Shown: in pieces, positions 1 to 4,712 of the stretch | How positions within the stretch are numbered: the stretch's first letter is position 1 | Layout of the letters: the number at the start of each line of letters is the position of its first letter | Assembly (NCBI GenBank): GCA_028711875.1 | Contig: JAQTRJ010000138.1 | Location: forward strand, 1-6,223 | DNA length: 6,223 nucleotides | Source: a bacterium | Lineage (GTDB): Bacteria > Electryoneota > RPQS01 | Direction: 5' to 3' | Notes under the pieces: generated by a model | What the model was told of the DNA's origin: nothing | The model's database searches: none | What the model saw: only the letters and a program-made list of their open reading frames with translations | Position numbers and translations under genes: made by a program

Positions 1-250
1 ACCAGCGCGGCAGCGTCTTGCGCAGAGCCTTCCAGATGGTGAAGCTCAAAATGCACGAGGTGATCGCCACGCCCAATCCCCAGCCGGTTTTCAGGCCGAT
101 GTAGAGATTGGACAAGGACATAAAGGCTCCCAAAAAGGAACCCATGATGACCGCGCGCAACGTAAACTGCGGCATATCGTCGCCGCGATAGACGTTTTCG
201 TACCATTCGCGTTCAATTTGCTCGGGAGTCTTCGGCGTAGTGTCGCTCAT
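1..250 (-). CDS. OPT-family oligopeptide transporter, N-terminal part (partial)
   Basis: This is the first 83 codons of a gene that runs off the left edge of the window. Residues 1-28 are hydrophilic and cytoplasmic in character. They are followed by a hydrophobic segment (about 31-52) and the motif NLYIGLKTGWGLG (about 49-60), then a second hydrophobic stretch to about residue 75. A first helix ending in N-x-Y-x-G-L-K-T-G-W is typical of the OPT/YSL family. These are large inner-membrane proteins, usually 500-700 residues, that import oligopeptides or metal-chelate complexes by proton coupling. The ATG at 250 is the only sensible start, because an in-frame TAG lies five codons upstream (263-265). 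No Shine-Dalgarno sequence precedes it; the upstream bases are pyrimidine-rich (CTTCCTTCC). The family call rests on the N-terminus only, so the substrate cannot be inferred. Confidence 0.82.
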   Translation of the reverse strand, partial: MSDTTPKTPEQIEREWYENVYRGDDMPQFTLRAVIMGSFLGAFMSLSNLYIGLKTGWGLGVAITSCILSFTIWKALRKTLPRW

Positions 251-312
251 GGAAGGAAGGAGCTATGGGGTGAAGGCTTATGTTCATTTGGGCAGGAAAA
301 AACGGAAGGGAG

Positions 313-341
313 AATATACGGAATAAATCGGCGGCAGGCAA
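313..341 (-). promoter_or_regulatory. Putative sigma70-type promoter of the OPT gene
   Basis: Read on the minus strand, TTGCCT (341-336) matches four of six bases of the -35 consensus and TATATT (318-313) matches five of six of the -10 consensus. The spacer is exactly 17 bp. Transcription would begin near 306 and give a leader of about 55 nt before the ATG at 250. The surrounding DNA (251-370) is AT-richer than the genes. A sigma70-like consensus is assumed for an organism that is not identified. Confidence 0.42.
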
Positions 342-421
342 AGGAAAAATTAGAGTGGAAAAATCTCAGGTACTGGCGTCGGTCTCCGACCGCCGGACCT
401 GCTGGTATTCCTCCTTGTGTC

Positions 422-490
422 ATTCTGGACACCCGCGCCCGTATTTTCACCCGTCAGCGTTCCAGTACTTTTACGCGGGGCGTCCAGAAT
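422..490. repeat. Imperfect inverted repeat in the OPT-pntB gap
   Basis: The left arm at 422-437 begins ATTCTGGAC and ends CCCGCG. The right arm at 474-490 is its near-complement, beginning CGCGGGG and ending GTCCAGAAT. The arms pair over about 15 bp with one mismatch and one bulged base, around a loop of about 36 nt. No open reading frame with gene-like composition crosses it. It may be a small dispersed palindromic element or part of the OPT gene's upstream region. No function can be assigned. Confidence 0.5.
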
Positions 491-516
491 CTCGTTGCGT
501 GAGTTCGAGGGCAAAC

Positions 517-566
517 AAAAAGCGGGTCGGCTGCAATCCTTCACTTCGTTCAGGAGCCGACACCGC
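517..566 (-). terminator. Probable intrinsic terminator of the pnt operon, built from a dispersed repeat
   Basis: On the minus strand an 11-bp stem is followed directly by TTTTTGTTTG (521-512). The stem pairs GCGGGTCGGCT (522-532) with AGCCGAC (555-561) and CCGC (563-566), with one bulged base at 562. The apical 22 nt can form a further short pairing (CCT with AGG). It lies about 170 nt past the pntB stop codon and before the OPT promoter, where an operon end is expected. The stem sequence recurs in the opposite orientation at 2514-2541, without a T-run there. Confidence 0.6.
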
Positions 567-576
567 ACAAGAACTC

Positions 577-612
577 GATCGCCGTTGTCGGTCTCCAGAC
601 CGGCCATGGCGC
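577..612 (-). repeat. 36-bp dispersed repeat, inverted copy (partner at 2582-2617)
   Basis: The reverse complement of this segment matches 2582-2617 at 34 of 36 positions. Its core is the palindrome CGGTCTCCAGACCG, a 6-bp stem around CC. The two copies lie on opposite sides of pntB/pntAB and in opposite orientation. Both sit in non-coding DNA next to the same stem-loop module (GCGGTGTCGGCT...), so a larger composite element has been duplicated and rearranged. Confidence 0.75.
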
Positions 613-621
613 CATGGCGAC

Positions 622-733
622 TCTGGAGAGTCACCACCGGGTTGTAGCGCCGCATGGATATGGGCGAATGGTTCCGGTCTGGAGAGTCACCACCGGGTTG
701 TAGCGCCGCATGGATATGCGCGAATGGTTCCGG
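622..733. repeat. Tandem duplication of a 56-bp palindrome-bearing unit
   Basis: Two head-to-tail units, 622-677 and 678-733, differ only at 663/719 (G versus C). Each unit holds part of the gactct/agagtc palindrome (module D in inverse orientation) followed by the hairpin CGCAT-GGAT-ATGCG (module B, intact in unit 2 at 707-720). The single difference breaks the B stem in unit 1. The array ends three bases beyond the pntB stop codon. The 22 bp at 700-721 are identical to 4466-4487 in the 123-bp array. Confidence 0.9.
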
Positions 734-736
734 CGC

Positions 737-2116
737 TCAGCTTTCCTTCACCGCCGCGATCAGATCGAGAAACGCCTTCTTGCCGTCGGCGAAGAACATG
801 AGGGTATTGTCTTTTGCGAACAGCGGATTGGGAATGCCCGCAAAGCCGGGACTCAGGCTGCGCTTGATGACCACCACCGTCTTCGCGCGATCCACCTCGA
901 TGATCGGCATCCCTCCGATCACCGACTTGGGATCGGTCTTCGCCGTCGGATTGACCACGTCGTTGGCTCCCACCACTACCGCCACGTCCACCTGATCCAT
1001 CTCCCCGTTGACTTCGTCCATCTCCTTCAGCTTGTCGTAGGGAATATTGGCTTCGGCCAGCAGCACGTTCATGTGTCCCGGCATCCGTCCCGCCACCGGG
1101 TGAATTCCAAACATCACATCCGTGCCTCGCTGTTCGAGCAGATGGGTCAGATCGCGCACCACGTGCTGCGCTTGCGAGACCGCAAGGCCGTAACCGGGAA
1201 CAATCAGCACGCGCGACGCCGCTTCGAACAACATGGCGATCTCTTCGGCCGAGGTGGACTTGATCCGCCCCGCGTACACCGCGTCCGCCGACGGGCCGGA
1301 CTCGGCCGCGCCGATCGCGCCCACCAAGACGTTCCCCAGCGAGCGGTTCATCGCCTTGCACATGATGTTCGTGAGAATGATTCCCGATGAACCGACTAGC
1401 GCGCCGGCGATGATGAGCACGCTGTTGTCAATCACGAAGCCGGTCGCGCAGGCCGCCATGCCGCTGTAGGAATTTAAAAGACAGATCAGCACCGGCATGT
1501 CCGCGCCGCCGACGGGAATCGCAAACAGGATTCCGAGGACGGATGCCAGACCCACCAGCACCCAATATAAAGCCGCGTTTTCCGGGAACAGAACGATCAG
1601 CGCGCTCACCGCGACCGCCGCTCCCAGCACGATGAAATTCACCGTCTGCTGCGCCGGAAAATGAATCGGATTGCCCTTGAGCACAAACTCCTGCAGCTTG
1701 TCGAAGGCCACCAGACTGCCCCAGAACGTGACGGCGCCAATCAGCCCCGAGGCCGCCACGGCCACGGTGAACGAGGTCGTGAACTCGCCGCGGGTCATGA
1801 GTTCCACGCCCGCCACCAGCGTTGACGCCGCGCCGCCGAAGCCGTTGAGCAGCGCGACCATTTGCGGCATCGCCGTCATTTTAATCCGCAGCGCGAGCAG
1901 CGCGCCGATCCCCGACCCGATGACGATGCCGAGGAGAATCAGCTTGAAATCAATAATATGATGATCGAACAGCGTGATGATGATCGCCAGGGCCATGCCC
2001 ACCGCGCTGAGCAAGTTGCCGCGCACCGCCGTCCGCGGGTGAGTCAGCATCTTGATACCGACGACGAACAGCACCGCTGCCATGAGATAAACGAAATTGA
2101 TGACGTTCAGACTCAT
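737..2116 (-). CDS. pntB: Proton-translocating NAD(P)+ transhydrogenase, beta subunit
   Basis: This 459-residue protein is collinear with E. coli PntB (462). The N-terminal half (about 1-265) is the multi-helix membrane domain dII that conducts protons. It includes GGADMP with Asp206, matching E. coli Asp213, and the glycine-rich segment GALVGSSGIILTN (238-250). The C-terminal third is the NADP(H)-binding domain dIII: PGYGLAVSQAQ (307-317), FGIHPVAGRMPGHMN (336-350), VGANDVVNP (382-390) and the KRS phosphate-binding motif (418-420). With PntAA and PntAB it couples proton entry to hydride transfer from NADH to NADP+. The membrane residue matching E. coli His91 is Asn91 here. The ATG lies one base after the pntAB stop, so translation is probably coupled; only a weak purine-rich AAGAAGAG precedes it. 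A repeat-derived terminator lies about 170 nt downstream. Confidence 0.97.
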   Translation of the reverse strand: MSLNVINFVYLMAAVLFVVGIKMLTHPRTAVRGNLLSAVGMALAIIITLFDHHIIDFKLILLGIVIGSGIGALLALRIKMTAMPQMVALLNGFGGAASTLVAGVELMTRGEFTTSFTVAVAASGLIGAVTFWGSLVAFDKLQEFVLKGNPIHFPAQQTVNFIVLGAAVAVSALIVLFPENAALYWVLVGLASVLGILFAIPVGGADMPVLICLLNSYSGMAACATGFVIDNSVLIIAGALVGSSGIILTNIMCKAMNRSLGNVLVGAIGAAESGPSADAVYAGRIKSTSAEEIAMLFEAASRVLIVPGYGLAVSQAQHVVRDLTHLLEQRGTDVMFGIHPVAGRMPGHMNVLLAEANIPYDKLKEMDEVNGEMDQVDVAVVVGANDVVNPTAKTDPKSVIGGMPIIEVDRAKTVVVIKRSLSPGFAGIPNPLFAKDNTLMFFADGKKAFLDLIAAVKES

Positions 2117-2117
2117 G

Positions 2118-2396
2118 CTACTTGCTCTTCTTGAGAGATTTCAACATGCGGTGCGTCACCAGATAGCCGCCCACCACGTTAATCATGGCGAAAATCACGG
2201 CACACATTCCCAGCGCGGCCGCGAGTCCCTTGAATCCGCTGCCCGCCGCCACCAGCGAGCCGATGATCGTGATCCCCGAAATCGCATTCGATCCCGACAT
2301 CAGCGGCGTGTGCAGCAGCGGCGGCACTTTAGTAATGACCTCGAATCCCAAGAGCGTCGCCAGCACAAATACCGTTAAAGCGAGCACGAGTTCCAT
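2118..2396 (-). CDS. pntAB: NAD(P)+ transhydrogenase, membrane part of the split alpha subunit
   Basis: This 92-residue membrane protein corresponds to the C-terminal membrane part of one-piece PntA. Three hydrophobic helices are visible at about 3-20, 36-52 and 58-80, followed by a basic tail (KSLKKSK). The family signature HTPLMSGSNAISGI runs from His29 to Ile42. The conserved His29 becomes a leading candidate for the protonatable group because PntB lacks the E. coli-type His91. The protein joins the dII proton channel with PntB and anchors soluble PntAA. The ATG at 2396 is fixed by an in-frame TAG two codons upstream and by a good GGAG ribosome-binding site. Its stop is one base from the pntB ATG. 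A 266-bp repeat-filled spacer separates it from pntAA, which is unusually long for subunits of one complex. Confidence 0.96.
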   Translation of the reverse strand: MELVLALTVFVLATLLGFEVITKVPPLLHTPLMSGSNAISGITIIGSLVAAGSGFKGLAAALGMCAVIFAMINVVGGYLVTHRMLKSLKKSK

Positions 2397-2405
2397 ATTC
2401 TATTT

Positions 2406-2409
2406 CTCC
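2406..2409 (-). promoter_or_regulatory. Ribosome-binding site of pntAB
   Basis: GGAG on the minus strand stands nine bases before the ATG at 2396. It is the only clear Shine-Dalgarno sequence among the five gene starts in the window. It may let pntAB be translated independently of pntAA, whose stop codon is 266 nt upstream. Confidence 0.65.
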
Positions 2410-2441
2410 AAATTCTTCCCACCGAGCCGGGTTAAGCGTAG

Positions 2442-2472
2442 AATCCCGGTGGTGACTCTCCAGAGTCACCCC
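2442..2472 (+). repeat. Dispersed palindromic repeat, module D
   Basis: These 31 bp are identical to 4405-4435 in the 123-bp array. The core at 2451-2470 is GGTGACTCTCCAGAGTCACC, two perfect 9-bp arms around CC. Further copies are at 4537-4556 and, inverted, at 616-635 and in part at 676-691. It lies between pntAA and pntAB and would form a stem-loop in the operon mRNA shortly before the pntAB ribosome-binding site. Confidence 0.85.
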
Positions 2473-2513
2473 TCTCCAGCGCGCAATCCGGCCGGAATAA
2501 ATTCTCATGTCCT

Positions 2514-2581
2514 GCGGTGTCGGCTGCTTGCAGCCGACCCGTAAGTTCAGCTTGCTTGCAGCCGACCCGTGAGTTCAGCTT
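2514..2581. repeat. Palindrome followed by a 28-bp tandem duplication in the pntAA-pntAB gap
   Basis: GTCGGCTGC and GCAGCCGAC form a perfect 9-bp stem around TT (2519-2538). The outer flanks TGCGGTGTCGGCT and GCAGCCGACCCG match the pnt terminator stem (517-566, inverted), but that copy has about 20 bp more in its loop. The right arm is part of a 28-bp unit repeated head to tail at 2526-2553 and 2554-2581, with one mismatch (2543/2571). No T-run follows on either strand, so this copy is not expected to terminate transcription. Confidence 0.8.
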
Positions 2582-2617
2582 GCGCCATTGCCGGTCTGGA
2601 GACCGAAAACGGCGATC
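2582..2617 (+). repeat. 36-bp dispersed repeat, direct copy (partner at 577-612)
   Basis: This segment matches the reverse complement of 577-612 at 34 of 36 bases and centres on the palindrome CGGTCTGGAGACCG. It directly follows the 28-bp tandem repeat. The non-coding stretch 2397-2662 is therefore almost wholly made of palindromic modules, apart from the pntAB ribosome-binding site and about 45 bp after the pntAA stop codon. Confidence 0.75.
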
Positions 2618-2662
2618 TCGTCGCCGAGGCTTGCGTCTCCGCGTGTCCGGCACAACACAAAC

Positions 2663-3811
2663 CTACTTCAGCAATTCCTTCACCCGCGCATTCACCACCT
2701 CGCCATCGCGCGTCACCAGCGTTTCGCGCACGATCTCGTCGTCCAGGTCGAGAGCCAGCTTCCCGTCCTTGATGATATTCAGGAGAAATGTGGTCACGTT
2801 TTTCGAGTACATCTGACTCGCGTGATAGGCCACCGAGGACGGCAGATTCACCGGTCCGATGATCTTCACGCGCTGATGCACGACGGTCTCGCCCGCTTCC
2901 GTCAGTTCGCAGTTGCCGCCCTGCTCCGCGGCGAGATCCACGATCACCGATCCCGACGGCATCGCCTCCACCATCGCTTTCGTCACCAGCACCGGAGCTT
3001 TCTTACCGGGCACGGCGGCCGTGGTGATGACCACGTCGCTTTTCGCGATCACGCTGTGCATCAGCTCGCGCTGTCTTGCGTAAAACTCCTCGCCCAGCGC
3101 CTTCGCGTAGCCGCCCGAATCGGCGGATGTCGTTGTTTCGAGTTCGAGTTCCACGAACTTCCCGCCGAGGCTCTCCACTTCCTGCTTCACCGCCGGGCGC
3201 ACGTCGTAGGCGTGGACTAACGCGCCCAGCCGTTTCGCCGTGGCAATCGCCTGCAAACCGGCCACGCCCGCGCCAATGACCAACACGCGCGCGGGAGTCA
3301 CCGTTCCCGCCGCCGTCATGAACATCGGCAAAAATCTCGGCAGCGCTTCGGCGGCGATCAGCACGGCTTTGTAGCCCGCGCACGTCGCCATCGAGGACAA
3401 CGCGTCCATGCTCTGCGCGCGCGTGATCCGCGGCAGCAGTTCCAGCGCGAACGCCGTCACGCCGCGCGCGGCCAGGTCTTTGATGATCGCGGGAGCGCCG
3501 AGCGGATTCATGAACCCGATCAGCGCTTGCCCCTTACGCATCAGGGCAAGATCCGCCTTGCGCACGGAGTCGGGAGTGGTCAGCAGGCTGACCTCGGCCA
3601 CAATATCCGCCTTCGCGAACAGCTCTTCGCGGGAGGACAGCACCGTCGCGCCCTTTTGCGCATACAGTGCGTCGGGATATTCCGCGTCGGTTCCGGCTCC
3701 GGCTTGCAGTGCGACTTCGAGATTCTTCTTGAGCAAGGGCGGCACGGCGTCGGGAACCAGCGCCACACGGCGATCGCCCCGCGCCAGTTCGGTGGGAATG
3801 CCTACGAGCAT
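2663..3811 (-). CDS. pntAA: NAD(P)+ transhydrogenase, soluble NAD(H)-binding alpha subunit part 1
   Basis: This 382-residue protein is domain dI of transhydrogenase, homologous to alanine dehydrogenase. It starts with IPTELARGDRRVALVP (5-20), the usual N-terminal motif. PRITRAQSMDALSS (127-140) carries Arg128, Gln133, Asp136 and Ser139 at positions expected to contact the nicotinamide and hydride-transfer site. The Rossmann loop is GAGVAGLQAIATAKRLG (180-196), and Asp203 in YDVRP should bind the NAD ribose. The mobile-loop region lies around 220-250. It binds NADH in the cytoplasm and passes hydride to NADP+ on PntB. There is no C-terminal membrane part; that role is played by the separate PntAB. 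The ATG at 3811 is fixed by an in-frame TAA (3830-3832) with no other start between. No Shine-Dalgarno sequence is visible. Alanine dehydrogenase is excluded by the adjacent pntAB and pntB. Confidence 0.96.
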   Translation of the reverse strand: MLVGIPTELARGDRRVALVPDAVPPLLKKNLEVALQAGAGTDAEYPDALYAQKGATVLSSREELFAKADIVAEVSLLTTPDSVRKADLALMRKGQALIGFMNPLGAPAIIKDLAARGVTAFALELLPRITRAQSMDALSSMATCAGYKAVLIAAEALPRFLPMFMTAAGTVTPARVLVIGAGVAGLQAIATAKRLGALVHAYDVRPAVKQEVESLGGKFVELELETTTSADSGGYAKALGEEFYARQRELMHSVIAKSDVVITTAAVPGKKAPVLVTKAMVEAMPSGSVIVDLAAEQGGNCELTEAGETVVHQRVKIIGPVNLPSSVAYHASQMYSKNVTTFLLNIIKDGKLALDLDDEIVRETLVTRDGEVVNARVKELLK

Positions 3812-3826
3812 GTGTTTATGTAATTG

Positions 3827-3856
3827 AATTTATTGAAATTCAGAGGAGTTGTGCAA
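3827..3856 (-). promoter_or_regulatory. Tentative pnt operon promoter
   Basis: On the minus strand TTGCAC (3856-3851) and TAAATT (3832-3827) are separated by 18 bp, each matching four of six consensus bases. The implied leader is only about 9 nt, which would fit the missing Shine-Dalgarno sequence. The -35 box overlaps a small palindrome, AGTTG-TG-CAACT (3847-3858), which could be an operator. The region 3812-3870 is AT-rich compared with its surroundings. The match is weak, and 3870-3955 shows no clearer signal. Confidence 0.25.
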
Positions 3857-3960
3857 CTTCTGATTTAGGTCGCCAAAAAGTGATAGAAGTGGTCATATTC
3901 TGCCATTGAACTTCCAAGTCCTTGTCCCGGTTCCGGCTTCGAGACGATGAGGCCACAGAT

Positions 3961-3991
3961 AAAAAAATTCCCCCCACGAAGTGGGGGGAAT
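3961..3991 (-). terminator. Strong intrinsic terminator (minus strand)
   Basis: An 11-bp perfect stem pairs ATTCCCCCCAC (3967-3977) with GTGGGGGGAAT (3981-3991) around a 3-nt loop. On the minus strand it is followed at once by seven T residues (3967-3961). There is no T-run on the plus side, so it acts on leftward transcripts only. Its outer base is the first base of the 55-bp tandem array. It should end any transcript that comes through the array, either from glutamine synthetase (stop at 4713) or from a promoter inside the gap. Confidence 0.88.
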
Positions 3992-4265
3992 GATGAAAGA
4001 AACGATTAGGCAACTGGCTCCGTCCAGTTGTACGGCTAACCGTTATGATGAAAGAAACGATTAGGCAACTGGCTCTGTCCAGTTGTACGGTTAACCGTTA
4101 TAATGAAAGAAACGATTAGGCAACTGGCTCCGTCCAGTTGTACAGTTAACCGTTATGATGAAAGAAACGATTAGGCAACTGGCTCCGTCCAGTTGTACGG
4201 TTAACCGTCATGATGAAAGAAACGATTAGGCAACTGGCTCCGTCCAGTTGTACGGTTAACCGTCA
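3991..4265 (-). repeat. Five tandem 55-bp hairpin units (possible structured RNA)
   Basis: Units start at 3991, 4046, 4101, 4156 and 4211. Substitutions from consensus are at 4036, 4076, 4102, 4144, and at 4209 and 4264 (shared). Each unit has a 7-bp stem CAACTGG/CCAGTTG with a 6-nt loop, then one base, then the 12-bp palindrome ACGGTTAACCGT. On the minus strand the loop is ACGGAG in units 1, 3, 4 and 5, and ACAGAG in unit 2. None of the changes breaks pairing in a minus-strand RNA; the one in a stem (4144) gives U-G there but A-C on the plus strand. The period is not a multiple of three, which argues against coding. Strand is assigned from the abutting terminator. Alternatives are a plain minisatellite or an array of binding sites for a DNA-binding protein. 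Confidence 0.9.
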
Positions 4266-4319
4266 GGGCGGAGCCAGACGGCTAATCGGGAGGGAATTCC
4301 TCCCCCATCCGCTTAGCCG
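4223..4319. other. Nested inverted repeats between the 55-bp and 123-bp arrays
   Basis: Bases 4269-4288 are the imperfect reverse complement (16 of 20) of 4223-4242 inside the last 55-bp unit, so that unit can pair with the sequence next to it. A second hairpin overlaps: CGGCTAA (4279-4285) pairs with TTAGCCG (4313-4319), and inside it GGGAG (4288-4292) pairs with CTCCC (4300-4304). The pairings exclude each other in part, so alternative folds are possible. No promoter is apparent here on the minus strand. Confidence 0.5.
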
Positions 4320-4648
4320 CGCATGGCAGTGCTCGAATTCCCGTAGCGCCGCACGGATGTGCGCTTCATTCCGACGGTCGGAGACCGCCGCTAATGCTGC
4401 TTCTAATCCCGGTGGTGACTCTCCAGAGTCACCCCGTAGCCGCGCACGGCTGTGCGTGAATTCCCGTAGCGCCGCATGGATATGCGCTTCATTCCGACGG
4501 TCGGAGACTGCCGCTAGTGCTGCTTCTAATCCCAGTGGTGACTCTCCAGAGTCACCCCGTAGCCGCGCACGGCAGTGCGTGAATTCCCGTAGCGCCGCAC
4601 AGCAGCTTCATTCCGACGGTCGGAGACCGCCGCTACTGCTGCTTCTAA
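4314..4648. repeat. 123-bp composite tandem repeat with four hairpin modules, about 2.7 copies
   Basis: Copies start at 4314, 4437 and 4560. The third has a 4-bp deletion and stops before module D. Modules in order are: A, CGCAC-GGCW-GTGCG (4443-4456, 4566-4579, degenerate near 4320); B, CGCAY-GGAT-RTGCG (4350-4363, 4473-4486, lost in copy 3); C, CGGTC-GGA-GACCG (4375-4387 and equivalents); D, GGTGACTCTCCAGAGTCACC (4414-4433, 4537-4556). In B the closing pair is C-G in copy 1 and T-A in copy 2, a compensated change. Modules B, C-like and D also occur in the two pnt gaps. Because 123 is a multiple of three, a long plus-strand reading frame (4210-4716) stays open by chance. Confidence 0.9.
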
Positions 4649-4712
4649 GAAGGCTTCGCGCCAAGGATGCGGCCGCCGCGGCAAAAACGAAACGACCTTT
4701 CAAGAAACGGCA

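Noticed and set aside
251..736. tRNA or other known RNA gene in the gaps
   Set aside because: I found no cloverleaf, T-loop consensus or CCA end, and no recognisable riboswitch core, in any of the three gaps.
280..801. Plus-strand reading frame of 173 codons in the OPT-pntB gap
   Set aside because: It crosses the pnt terminator, the 56-bp tandem repeat and the end of pntB. Its composition is random-looking and repeated segments in it come from the DNA repeats.
3991..4265. CRISPR array
   Set aside because: The 55-bp units are joined head to tail with no unique spacers between them, and no cas genes are present.
3991..4265. Replication origin iterons or attachment site
   Set aside because: No replication initiator, DnaA-box cluster, integrase or tRNA gene lies nearby, and the neighbours are housekeeping genes. 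A binding-site array for some DNA-binding protein cannot be excluded but has no support here.
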